From assembly GCA_913020095.1 (NCBI GenBank), contig CAJWAH010000021.1, positions 1 through 13,072 of the forward strand: a stretch of DNA of 13,072 nt, written 5' to 3'. Position numbers and translations under genes: made by a program. Under the pieces are notes generated by a model. It had not been told where the DNA came from and did no database searches. It saw only the letters and a list, made by a program, of their open reading frames with translations. This document shows positions 1 through 6,575 of this stretch, in pieces. Each line of letters opens with the position of its first letter. Within the stretch, counting starts at the first letter, position 1. This DNA comes from an uncultured Synechococcus sp. (GTDB taxonomy: Bacteria > Cyanobacteriota > Cyanobacteriia > PCC-6307 > Cyanobiaceae).

Positions 1-1
1 C

Positions 2-478
2 CTAAGGCACACGCATCACCTCCACCTCCCAACGCCCGCCGCGGCTGACCTGCACAGCCAGCTGCTGACCATCAGCGCTGAGCGCCACACGGGCCGGAAC
101 GCCGGCGGGCATCAGCATCAGCGGCCGCAAGCTGGCCAGGTTGCGGTTGTAGAGCAACAACTCGGTGCGGCCATCGAGGCTGCGCACCAAGGCAATGCGG
201 GATCCCTTGGCATCCACGCTGACGCTGATGGGCTGGGCATCGGGCCGGTTGAGACCTGGCAACGGGCCTCCCATCCCGCTGGCGAGATCAAACCAGCGCA
301 CCTGGTGCTGGCCGGCTGGACCCGGGGCAATCCACACCACCCCCTGGCGGGCCATCGAGGGGGAGCGGTCATCGCCTGGTGTGGAGAGGCGGGTGTTAAC
401 GCCCATCAGCGGCTGCAGCCGCAGGCCCTGGCAACCGCTCAACAGCACAAGCCCCAGCAGAGTCCAAGCCAGCTTCAT
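2..478 (-). CDS. TolB/WD40-like lipoprotein (second of a tandem pair)
   Basis: This is a 158-residue protein with a bacterial lipoprotein signal: a short hydrophobic stretch (residues 3-13) and the lipobox LLSGC with the lipidated Cys at 16. The mature part looks like a short run of beta-propeller (TolB/WD40-like) strands: 'SPSMARQGVVWIA', 'ISVSVDAKGSRIALVRS' and 'VALSADGQQLAVQVSRGG' have the blade pattern of a small-residue turn followed by a hydrophobic strand. It starts at ATG 478, which overlaps the stop of the upstream gene by 4 bp (ATGA), so the two are translationally coupled. It is a paralogue of that gene: both have Cys at 16 and share the C-terminal stretch DGQQLAVQV. With room for only about two or three blades it cannot close a propeller alone. 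I infer a periplasm-facing, membrane-anchored protein that may pair with its sister. The exact function is unknown. The stop codon is at the window edge, and the gene is complete. Confidence 0.8.
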   Translation of the reverse strand: MKLAWTLLGLVLLSGCQGLRLQPLMGVNTRLSTPGDDRSPSMARQGVVWIAPGPAGQHQVRWFDLASGMGGPLPGLNRPDAQPISVSVDAKGSRIALVRSLDGRTELLLYNRNLASLRPLMLMPAGVPARVALSADGQQLAVQVSRGGRWEVEVMRVP

Positions 479-963
479 GGCAGCGCCGCTCCTGCCGGCA
501 GATCAGGCTCGAGAGCGGGCAAGCGGAACAGCTCCAAATCCAGCTGCCCGCGGCGCAGCACTTGAACCGCCAGCTGCTGACCATCGGGGGCCAGGCTGAG
601 TCGCTCCGGCAGCCGGTCATTGGGCAGGGCCAAGGGCTGCAACCGGCCGCTGAGACGATCGAGCAGCACCGCCTCAGGGCGGGTGCCGCGTTGGCGGATG
701 AAGGCGAGATAACGGCCGGTCCAACTCAACGATGGCGAGCGGTGCGGCTGGCCTTGGCGCAGCCCTGGCAACGGCAATTCCCGGCCAGTGGAGCGCTCCA
801 CCAGCCGCAAGGAACGGCGGCCACCTCGATCGACAACGCTGACCAGCAGGCGGCCATTGCCGCTGAGGGCAGGATCTTCTTGATCGCCAAGACCGGGAGC
901 TGAATACCGCTGGCTACATCCAGCCAGCAGCAGCAGCACAAGCAGCAGCTGCGCGCGCCTCAC
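475..963 (-). CDS. TolB/WD40-like lipoprotein (first of a tandem pair)
   Basis: This is a 162-residue protein with a Leu-rich signal (residues 6-13) and the lipobox LLAGC, Cys 16. The mature domain has repeated propeller-like strands, for example 'DPALSGNGRLLVSVVDRGG', 'SPSLSWTGRYLAFIRQRG' and 'LSLAPDGQQLAVQVLRRG', typical of the TolB/PD40 fold. It begins at GTG 963, only 8 nt after the ycf66 stop (972-974), and ends overlapping the start of its paralogue at 475-478, so ycf66 and the two lipoproteins probably form one operon. It may begin at a codon other than this GTG, but the lipobox sits at the normal distance from it. Both lipoproteins are much shorter than real TolB (over 400 residues) and lack its N-terminal domain, and no Tol/Pal gene is nearby, so I do not call it TolB. 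Role unknown; an envelope location is the only firm inference. Confidence 0.8.
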   Translation of the reverse strand: MRRAQLLLVLLLLAGCSQRYSAPGLGDQEDPALSGNGRLLVSVVDRGGRRSLRLVERSTGRELPLPGLRQGQPHRSPSLSWTGRYLAFIRQRGTRPEAVLLDRLSGRLQPLALPNDRLPERLSLAPDGQQLAVQVLRRGQLDLELFRLPALEPDLPAGAALP

Positions 964-971
964 CGAGGCAA

Positions 972-1823
972 TCAGTCGTCGAAACGGGAGCTGTTATCGC
1001 GGTTACCCGGCTGCGATGGGGCTGGGCGACTGCTGATTGGCGAAAAGTCAGCGTCGCTAATGGGAGCGCCCTCTGGCATCGATGAGCTGGGGCGATCAGG
1101 GCGGGCAGCCGCCACAGGACGGCTCGAAGGCCGGCGACTGGAGCGGGGCATGTCGTCTGCGGCACCACCGGGGCGAGAGCCACCGCGGCGGGAGCTGCTG
1201 GCATCGCGCTCACGGCGGCGGGCACCAAACTCAGGGCGCGGCTCTCGGCTGCTAGAGCCATAACGGCTGCGCTCACGGCTGCCGCGGCCACCGCGGTCGT
1301 CAGCACCGGACTCATCAAAACGGCTCTCGGCGCGCTCAGGGATCGCACGGCGCTCAGGACGCCGCGGGCGATAGAAATCCTCCTGATCACCGCGCTCATC
1401 GCCATCGTCGGAGCCATCGGCGCGGGAACGAATCCTGCGGCGCAAGGGCTGGGGATCGTCAAAGCGCTCATCGCCGCCCCACTCGCCGCGTCCCATTTGC
1501 GGACGGGACGGAACCGGTTCGTCGTCGTCGAAATAGGCCGAGCGGCGAGCCTGCTCGGTGGTGACGCTGCGCAGGCGCACCGACTCGTAGGCAAAGAAAA
1601 CGGTGGTGGACGCTAAAAGAAACTGGCCGAATTGAAGGATGGGGTCGAGGCGCCATCCCTGGAAAAAGAGGATGCCGCCGCAAAGCAAACCAACGGCAGC
1701 AAAGAAAACGTCGTAATCGCGGGCCAGCCCTGGCTTGAAGCTGCGCAGGAAGTACAGCACGCAACCGCCTACAGCAAGGACGATGCCAACGATGCTGGCC
1801 CAATTCAGGCTGGCATTAACCAT
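972..1823 (-). CDS. ycf66: Ycf66 family membrane protein
   Basis: This 283-residue protein has an N-terminal Ycf66 domain (about residues 1-85) and a long charged tail. The N-terminus 'NWASIVGIVLAVGG' and the segment 'RDYDVFFAAVGLLCGGILFF' are characteristic of the family. Three hydrophobic segments lie at about 9-26, 38-55 and 62-80, and the second ends in 'FQGWRLDPILQFGQ', a well conserved family stretch. Residues from about 90 to the end are low complexity, dominated by Arg, Ser, Asp, Pro and Gly, and probably disordered and exposed to one side of the membrane. The start is ATG 1823, with a good GGGAGGG ribosome-binding site about 5-6 nt upstream. Ycf66 occurs in cyanobacteria and some plastids; its biochemical role is not established. 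It lies 86 bp downstream of psbX on the same strand, which fits a thylakoid-related job. The tail length varies widely in the family, so only the first 85 residues are informative. Confidence 0.92.
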   Translation of the reverse strand: MVNASLNWASIVGIVLAVGGCVLYFLRSFKPGLARDYDVFFAAVGLLCGGILFFQGWRLDPILQFGQFLLASTTVFFAYESVRLRSVTTEQARRSAYFDDDEPVPSRPQMGRGEWGGDERFDDPQPLRRRIRSRADGSDDGDERGDQEDFYRPRRPERRAIPERAESRFDESGADDRGGRGSRERSRYGSSSREPRPEFGARRRERDASSSRRGGSRPGGAADDMPRSSRRPSSRPVAAARPDRPSSSMPEGAPISDADFSPISSRPAPSQPGNRDNSSRFDD

Positions 1824-1909
1824 TCGTGCCCTCCCAGGCCCGGCTGGGCCGTACAGCCCTTTGCAATCAGTTTACGGGCGGCTTTAGGCCACGCCAGGGT
1901 GATCAGCGA

Positions 1910-2032
1910 TCAGAGCTTGCGGTCAACCTGGTCGGTCTGGCTGATCAGGATCAAAGCGATGGTGATGGGCACCACCACGATCAGAGCACCTGCCACGAGA
2001 CTGTTGAGGAAATTCGCGAGGGAGGGGGTCAT
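1910..2032 (-). CDS. psbX: Photosystem II reaction centre protein PsbX
   Basis: This 40-residue protein begins [15 protein letters not shown] and ends [10 protein letters not shown], which is the PsbX pattern. A single transmembrane helix spans about residues 11-31, rich in Val, Ile and Leu, followed by a short polar C-terminus. PsbX is a one-helix subunit of photosystem II located near cytochrome b559; it affects quinone turnover at the QB site. The start is ATG 2032 and the stop TGA at 1910-1912. No strong Shine-Dalgarno sequence is seen; a perfect 10-bp palindrome (2037-2046) lies just upstream of the start. The stop codon is inside a small inverted repeat, TGATC-AGC-GATCA (1900-1912). ycf66 follows 86 bp downstream on the same strand, and the two are probably co-transcribed. 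Confidence 0.93.
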   Translation of the reverse strand: MTPSLANFLNSLVAGALIVVVPITIALILISQTDQVDRKL

Positions 2033-2125
2033 GGCGCCACCGGTGGTCGCGGCATCCTACGGGGCTTGAACCTGGCTTCATAGAGTGCCCAGCCAAGCGC
2101 TTAGAAGTTTGTGACAGCAATATCA

Positions 2126-2416
2126 ATGTTGAGCGTCAGCAGCTGGGTGATTGGGTTGCTGCTGGCGGCCTGGACGCTGCTGTTTTTGTTCCGCATCGTG
2201 CTGACCTGGTATCCCCAAATCAGCAGCGAAAACCCTTTGGTGGCTTTGGTTGTGATCCCCACCGAGCCGCTTTTGGGCCCCACGCGCAAGCTGATCCAAC
2301 CCATCGGTGGTGTCGACGTCACCCCAGTGATCTGGGTGGGTTTGGTGAGCTTGCTGCGCGAGCTCCTGGTTGGTCAGCAAGGGCTGATCACCCAGTTGGT
2401 GCTCAAAAGCGCTTAA
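2126..2416 (+). CDS. YggT/Ycf19 family membrane protein
   Basis: This is a protein of 96 residues from ATG 2126, or 101 if GTG 2111 is used. A first hydrophobic helix (about residues 7-25, '[19 protein letters not shown]') is followed by 'TWYPQ', then the conserved loop '[26 protein letters not shown]' (given here in parts: [12 protein letters not shown] and [11 protein letters not shown]) and a second helix ending at 'LLRELLVG'. The P-T-E-P-LL-P-R and DVTP motifs define the YggT family, whose plastid members (Ycf19/CCB3) help haem attachment to cytochrome b6; cyanobacterial members have been linked to thylakoid or division-related processes. Which of these roles applies here is unknown, and cyanobacteria usually carry more than one paralogue. 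Its stop codon overlaps that of the convergent accC gene (TTAA at 2413-2416), leaving no room for a terminator. It is divergent from psbX, with about 90 bp between them. Confidence 0.88.
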   Translation: MLSVSSWVIGLLLAAWTLLFLFRIVLTWYPQISSENPLVALVVIPTEPLLGPTRKLIQPIGGVDVTPVIWVGLVSLLRELLVGQQGLITQLVLKSA

Positions 2417-3762
2417 TCGCTGAGCATCTCCTGTTCAACGAATTTGGTGTGCACCTGGGCGTTTTGAAATTCCGGACGATCCAGTAGCGAGAGATGGAAA
2501 TCGATCGTGGTGGGCACCCCAATCACGGCGCATTCCGATAAAGCCCGGCGCAGACGCAACAACGCAGCCGGCCGGTCTTCTGCCCAGACAATCAATTTGC
2601 CGATCAACGAGTCGTAAAAAGGCGGAATGTCGTAGCCGGTGTACACGTGGCTATCGATGCGAATGCCAGGTCCACCGGGGGGCAACCAACCGGAGATGGT
2701 GCCCGGTGCGGGGCGGAAGCCATGGCGCGGATCCTCTGCATTGATGCGGCACTCGATCGCATGGCCGTGGAGCTTGATGTTCTCCTGCTTGAGCTCAAGG
2801 GTTTCACCGGCCGCAATCTTGAGCTGTTGCGCGATTAAGTCCACGCCGGTGACCACCTCAGTAACGGGGTGCTCCACCTGGATGCGCGTGTTCATTTCCA
2901 TGAAATAGAACTCGCCTGAGGCATCCAGCAGGAATTCCACGGTGCCGGCGCCCTCGTAGCCAATGGTTTTGGCTGCTGCCACGGCCGCTTCGCCCATGCG
3001 GCGACGGGTTTCCGGTTCAAGCCCTGGGCTGGGGGCTTCCTCCAGCAATTTCTGGTGGCGGCGCTGGATGGAGCAATCCCGCTCGCCAAGGTGCACCACG
3101 TTGCCAAAACGGTCGGCGAGGATCTGCACCTCAACGTGGCGCGGCCGCGTGATGAATTTCTCCATGTAGAGCCCCGGGTTGCCGAAGGCCGCTTCGGCTT
3201 CACCTTGGGCCGCTTTAAACAGGTTTTCGAGCTCATCGGCACTGCGCACCAGACGCATGCCGCGCCCGCCACCGCCTGCAGTGGCTTTGATCATCACGGG
3301 GTAGCCCATCGAGCCCGCCAGACGGGCCGCTTCATCCACGCTGGAGAGCAGGCCTTCGCTGCCGGGGATGGTGGGCACCCCAACCCGCTGCATGGTGGCT
3401 TTCGCGGTGGATTTATCGCCCATGGCCCGGATGGACTCAGGCGATGGCCCCACAAAAATCAGCCCATGGGCGCTGCAGATTTCAGCGAAGCGGTCGTTTT
3501 CAGCCAGAAAGCCGTAACCGGGGTGAATCGCATCGGCACCGCGGGAGGTGGCCGCCGCAATGATGTTGGGGATATTCAGATAGCTGCGGCCGCTGGGGGG
3601 GTCCCCAACGCAGACGGCCTCATCAGCCAATTGCACATGCAGGGCGTTGCGGTCCACCGTGCTGTACACAGCCACCGTGGAGATGCCCATCTCCCGGCAA
3701 CTGCGGATGATCCGTAGAGCGATCTCACCCCGGTTGGCGATCAGAAGCTTGCCAATACCCAA
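2413..3762 (-). CDS. accC: Acetyl-CoA carboxylase biotin carboxylase subunit AccC
   Basis: This 449-residue protein, the normal family length, carries out ATP-dependent carboxylation of biotin on the carrier protein AccB, the first half-reaction of acetyl-CoA carboxylase and the first committed step of fatty-acid synthesis. The N-terminal domain begins [15 protein letters not shown]. The ATP-grasp domain has Lys117 ('AMGDKSTAK'), Lys159 before the glycine-rich loop GGGGRGMR (163-170), '[19 protein letters not shown]', and the metal and bicarbonate-binding segment '[15 protein letters not shown]' near 290-304. The C-terminal domain includes '[18 protein letters not shown]'. All expected catalytic residues are present. 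The start is TTG 3762 (TTG-GGT-ATT-GGC); no ATG or GTG lies close enough to give the conserved N-terminus. It is monocistronic here: accB is not adjacent, as is usual in cyanobacteria. It is divergent from tRNA-Leu, with about 100 bp between them. Confidence 0.97.
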   Translation of the reverse strand: MGIGKLLIANRGEIALRIIRSCREMGISTVAVYSTVDRNALHVQLADEAVCVGDPPSGRSYLNIPNIIAAATSRGADAIHPGYGFLAENDRFAEICSAHGLIFVGPSPESIRAMGDKSTAKATMQRVGVPTIPGSEGLLSSVDEAARLAGSMGYPVMIKATAGGGGRGMRLVRSADELENLFKAAQGEAEAAFGNPGLYMEKFITRPRHVEVQILADRFGNVVHLGERDCSIQRRHQKLLEEAPSPGLEPETRRRMGEAAVAAAKTIGYEGAGTVEFLLDASGEFYFMEMNTRIQVEHPVTEVVTGVDLIAQQLKIAAGETLELKQENIKLHGHAIECRINAEDPRHGFRPAPGTISGWLPPGGPGIRIDSHVYTGYDIPPFYDSLIGKLIVWAEDRPAALLRLRRALSECAVIGVPTTIDFHLSLLDRPEFQNAQVHTKFVEQEMLSD

Positions 3763-3784
3763 TGGGGGAGCGCGTCAGCGAGCG

Positions 3785-3814
3785 ATTTTATCAGCGATTC
3801 ACATGGCGCTTTCA
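3785..3814 (-). promoter_or_regulatory. Possible accC promoter
   Basis: On the minus strand a -10-like TAAAAT (plus ATTTTA, 3785-3790) is followed towards the gene by about 22 nt to the TTG start at 3762. A poor -35 candidate TGAAAG (plus 3809-3814) lies 18 nt further upstream. This is the only AT-rich spot in the divergent accC/tRNA intergenic region. The call is inference from hexamer similarity only. Confidence 0.3.
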
Positions 3815-3840
3815 CAAACGTTCAGACCGACTGGTACGCT
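3811..3840 (+). promoter_or_regulatory. Possible tRNA-Leu promoter
   Basis: TTCACA (3811-3816) and TACGCT (3835-3840) are separated by 18 nt and lie 25 nt before the mature 5' end of the tRNA. Each hexamer matches the sigma70 consensus at several positions. The placement fits a short tRNA leader, but no experimental support exists in the sequence itself. Confidence 0.35.
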
Positions 3841-3865
3841 CGCTTTCTGCCTCTTGGCAGGCCAC

Positions 3866-3947
3866 GCGGATGTGGTGGAATTGGTAGACACGCACGTTTG
3901 AGGGGCGTGTGACTTCGGTCTTGCGAGTTCAAGTCTCGCCATCCGCA
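3866..3947 (+). tRNA. tRNA-Leu, anticodon GAG
   Basis: This is an 82-nt class II tRNA. The 7-bp acceptor stem pairs GCGGATG (3866-3872) with CATCCGC (3940-3946), with discriminator A at 3947. The D arm contains GGAATTGGTAGAC. The anticodon stem CACGT/GCGTG, with a terminal T-G wobble, encloses the loop TTGAGGG, giving anticodon GAG at 3900-3902, which reads CUC and CUU leucine codons. A long variable arm (around 'GACTTCGGTC') and the T arm GCGAG-TTCAAGT-CTCGC (3923-3939) complete it. CCA is not encoded (TCA follows), so it must be added by the nucleotidyltransferase. The downstream protein frame is open from inside this gene. Confidence 0.96.
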
Positions 3948-5192
3948 TCAGAGCCATCACGGGCCATCGTTTTGGTCTGCAATGGTCCCGGGGAGCTCAC
4001 CACCTGGGTTCGTCCGTTGGCGGAGCGGCTGCATCAACGCGCCCTGCCAAACACGAGTTTGCAGTTGGTGTTGGTGCCGTGTCCCAACGCCACAGGCACC
4101 GAGGCCGACGTGGCCCGGCGCATGAATCTGTTTGACCGGGTGCTGCCAGCCTCGCGCTTTTGGAGGTTGCTGCTGCGGCCCCATCGCCATGGCCCTTGGC
4201 CAACCGCCGGTGTGGTGGTGTTTCTCGGTGGTGATCAGTTTTGGACCGTGCTGCTTTCAGCGCGACTGGGCTACCGGCACCTGACCTATGCCGAATGGGT
4301 GGCGCGCTGGCCCCGCTGGAACGACCGCATTGCGGCGATGGGGCCCGCAGCCGCCGATCGACTCGCCAAACGCTGGCAACCCCGCTGCCAAGTGGTGGGT
4401 GATCTGATGGCTGACCTCTCCAGCTCGGCCCGCTCCAGTGCCCCCTTACCCAGCGGCGAGTGGGTGGCGCTACTGCCTGGTTCCAAACGCGCCAAGTTGC
4501 AGGTGGGCATGCCGTTTCTGCTGCGCTGCGCCGAGGCCCTGCAGGCTCTGCGGCCCCAAACCCAATTCCTGCTGGCGCTGGCGCCCACCACGAGCGTGGC
4601 GGAACTGCAGGCTTTCGCCGGGCCCAGCAATCCTCTGCAGCGCTTCTACGGCACCCAGGAGCCCGAGCTCATCGAGCAAGACGGCCAGCGCTGGCTTGTG
4701 AGCTCCGGGGGAGCTCGGATCCTGCTGGTGGAGGAGCATCCCGCCCATGGCCCCTTGAGCCAATGCGCTCTGGCACTCACCACCGTTGGCGCCAACACCG
4801 CCGAGCTTGGGGCCCTTGGAGTGCCGATGCTGGTGCTGCTGCCCACCCAACACCTGCATGTGATGCAGGCCTGGGATGGCTGGTTTGGCCTGGTGGCGAG
4901 GCTGCCCCTGCTGCGCTGGTTGGTGGGTGTGGCCCTGACGGCCTGGCGCTTGCGCAACCGCGGCTTTTTGGCCTGGCCCAACATCAGTGCTGGCCGGGCC
5001 GTGGTGCCCGAGCGAGTCGGGGCGATCACCCCTGAGCAAATTGCCAGCGAAGCCCGTGACTGGCTCGCTGAGCCGCAACGGCTCAGGGGGATGCAGGACG
5101 ACCTGCGCAGCTTGCGGGGGCAGCCCGGTGCTGTGGCTGCTTTGAGCTCACTGGTGGAGGAGCTGCTGCCTAGCGTTGGACCGAACCATTGA
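3909..5192 (+). CDS. Lipid-A-disaccharide synthase-related protein (TIGR03492-like)
   Basis: This is an LpxB-superfamily, GT-B fold protein of up to 427 residues. Recognisable LpxB-like elements in order are the N-terminal loop VCNGPGE, '[20 protein letters not shown]' in the middle, '[13 protein letters not shown]' (the LpxB 'LLPGSR' nucleotide-sugar motif), '[20 protein letters not shown]' (equivalent to LpxB 'SGTATLE-LGVPM') and '[13 protein letters not shown]' (LpxB 'LPNILAGRxxVPE'). Cyanobacteria carry this family separately from true LpxB; its substrate is unknown. The 5' end is uncertain. The frame opens at GTG 3909 inside tRNA-Leu, with TTG 3921 also inside the tRNA. After the tRNA end the only standard start before the core is TTG 3972, which would clip the first beta strand (IVLV). 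The listed start is therefore only the limit of the open frame. The gene ends overlapping the start of msrB, suggesting an operon. Confidence 0.82.
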   Translation: MTSVLRVQVSPSASEPSRAIVLVCNGPGELTTWVRPLAERLHQRALPNTSLQLVLVPCPNATGTEADVARRMNLFDRVLPASRFWRLLLRPHRHGPWPTAGVVVFLGGDQFWTVLLSARLGYRHLTYAEWVARWPRWNDRIAAMGPAAADRLAKRWQPRCQVVGDLMADLSSSARSSAPLPSGEWVALLPGSKRAKLQVGMPFLLRCAEALQALRPQTQFLLALAPTTSVAELQAFAGPSNPLQRFYGTQEPELIEQDGQRWLVSSGGARILLVEEHPAHGPLSQCALALTTVGANTAELGALGVPMLVLLPTQHLHVMQAWDGWFGLVARLPLLRWLVGVALTAWRLRNRGFLAWPNISAGRAVVPERVGAITPEQIASEARDWLAEPQRLRGMQDDLRSLRGQPGAVAALSSLVEELLPSVGPNH

Positions 5193-5586
5193 TGACCCCG
5201 TGGAAGCAAGCGAGAACGACTGGCGCTCCAAGCTGACTCCTGAACAGTTCCGCATCACCCGCGAGGGCGGCACCGAGCGGGCTTTTACCGGTGCCTACTG
5301 GAATCACAAAGGCGATGGCATGTACCGCTGCATCTGCTGCGGCGCTGAGCTGTTCCGCTCTGACCGCAAATTTGATTCCGGCACCGGCTGGCCCAGCTTC
5401 TGGGAAGGGGTGAAGCCCGAGGCCATCCGCACCATCCAAGACGTGAGCCACGGCATGGTGCGCACTGAAATCCGCTGTGCCCAATGCGATTCGCACCTGG
5501 GCCATGTGTTTCAAGACAGTCCCACCCCCACTGGGCTGCGCTACTGCGTGAACTCAGCCTCGCTGGACTTCGACGACAAGACGTGA
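5176..5586 (+). CDS. msrB: Peptide-methionine (R)-S-oxide reductase MsrB
   Basis: This 136-residue enzyme reduces the R epimer of methionine sulfoxide in proteins, using thioredoxin. The MsrB fold is clear: '[20 protein letters not shown]' at 20-39, the zinc-binding pairs Cys52/Cys55 (CICC) and Cys101/Cys104 (CAQC), the signature '[11 protein letters not shown]' at 66-76, 'DSHLGHVF' at 105-112, and the catalytic Cys124 in RYCVNSASL. All key residues are intact. The frame starts at TTG 5176, inside the last codons of the LpxB-related gene (stop 5190-5192); GTG 5200 is an alternative that keeps the whole domain. The two genes are likely co-transcribed, giving repair of oxidised methionine, a plausible need in a photosynthetic cell. 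The stop (5584-5586) is 1 nt from the stop of the convergent PRC-barrel gene. Confidence 0.96.
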   Translation: MDRTIDDPVEASENDWRSKLTPEQFRITREGGTERAFTGAYWNHKGDGMYRCICCGAELFRSDRKFDSGTGWPSFWEGVKPEAIRTIQDVSHGMVRTEIRCAQCDSHLGHVFQDSPTPTGLRYCVNSASLDFDDKT

Positions 5587-5587
5587 G

Positions 5588-6532
5588 TTAGGCCCAGGGG
5601 TCTTCTTCAGCGGGCTGAGGACCCCTGGGGCGTTCCGGCAGCGGCTCGGGCTCGACATCCAATGGCGCGTCGTAGCGGTCGCGATAACGATCCCGCTCGC
5701 CATAGCGGTCCTGCTGGCCATAGGGATCGCGCTCCTCATCCATGTACAGGCGTTGGGGCTCGCGGCGCTGGCGCTGCTCAAGTTCCACGTATTCGTAGTC
5801 GTCTTCTTGGCGCTGGGGCTCAAAACGCTCTTGCCTGGAGGCCTCAAGGCGCCGCTGCTCCTGTTCGGTGGGAACCCCAGCCGGCAATTGGTTTTCCACC
5901 GGCACCATGTTGAGCCGGTAGCGCTCACGCTCTTCGCGCTCGAGGCTGCCGCCGCCAATGCCCAGCTTCTCCAGCAAACCGGTGTTGAGCTGCTTGAGCT
6001 TCTCTTCCGCGCCCTCATAAACAATGATTCGATCAGGGCCCGAGCTGACGATTTCATCAACGGGCAGCTCCCAGGTGCTGAGGATGCCTTCACCCAGAAG
6101 GGGCACACCCACAGCGCCCACCACCAAGGTGGTGAGCTCACCGGTTTCGATGTCAAAACTGAAGCCCAAGACCCGGCCAAGCTGCTCACCGGCTTCTGAG
6201 ACCACCTGGCAATTGATCACCCGGTCGTAGCGATCGGGATTGAAGCCCTCTGCCAGGGAGTCGAGGGAATCAACCAAGATCACATCACCCACCTGACGGA
6301 TCTGCTCCAGCGTCATCCAACGCGGCAGGCCAGGCAGGAAACGGGTCAACGGGTTATCGCGCAAGCCAAGGGCCACCACCTCGCGGCGATCGATGTCCAC
6401 CAAGACTTCGCCCACCACGCCAAGACGGCGGCCGGTGTCGGTGGTGATGACCTGGGTTCCCATCAACTCCGAACGCAGCCAAAGCCGATCGGAGGGTGCC
6501 GGGGTGGAATCGGAAGGAGGGGGCGCCTGCAA
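5588..6532 (-). CDS. PRC-barrel domain protein (two barrels, charged tail)
   Basis: This is a 314-residue protein with two PRC-barrel copies. The first (about 20-92) has 'GTQVITTDTGRRLGVVGEVLVD' (in parts: GTQVITTDTGRRLG, VGEVLVDIDRREVVALGL) and the second (about 103-175) has CQVVSEAGEQLGRVLGFSFD and 'LGEGILSTWELPVDEIVSSG'. PRC barrels are small beta barrels found in photosynthetic reaction-centre H subunits and in the RNA-processing factor RimM; this family is conserved in cyanobacteria and its function is not settled. Residues from about 196 are low complexity, rich in Glu, Arg, Gln and Tyr with 'DRYGERDRYRDRYD'-type repeats, and end in EEDPWA. The frame opens at TTG 6532 directly after an in-frame TAG; ATG 6463 (Met24) would remove a Pro/Ser-rich leader and is a serious alternative. 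It lies 43 bp downstream of smc on the same strand. Confidence 0.88.
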   Translation of the reverse strand: MQAPPPSDSTPAPSDRLWLRSELMGTQVITTDTGRRLGVVGEVLVDIDRREVVALGLRDNPLTRFLPGLPRWMTLEQIRQVGDVILVDSLDSLAEGFNPDRYDRVINCQVVSEAGEQLGRVLGFSFDIETGELTTLVVGAVGVPLLGEGILSTWELPVDEIVSSGPDRIIVYEGAEEKLKQLNTGLLEKLGIGGGSLEREERERYRLNMVPVENQLPAGVPTEQEQRRLEASRQERFEPQRQEDDYEYVELEQRQRREPQRLYMDEERDPYGQQDRYGERDRYRDRYDAPLDVEPEPLPERPRGPQPAEEDPWA

Positions 6533-6575
6533 GGGCTAACTGCTCGATCGCGCCATTGTGTCGCAGGATTGCCAA

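Noticed and set aside
475..963. Calling the propeller lipoproteins TolB
   Set aside because: They are lipidated, about 160 residues long, lack the TolB N-terminal domain and have no tol/pal neighbours.
3055..3717. 220-residue plus-strand frame opposite accC
   Set aside because: Antisense shadow of a highly conserved gene; the translation has no recognisable domain and is rich in His, Gly and Ala typical of the reverse strand.
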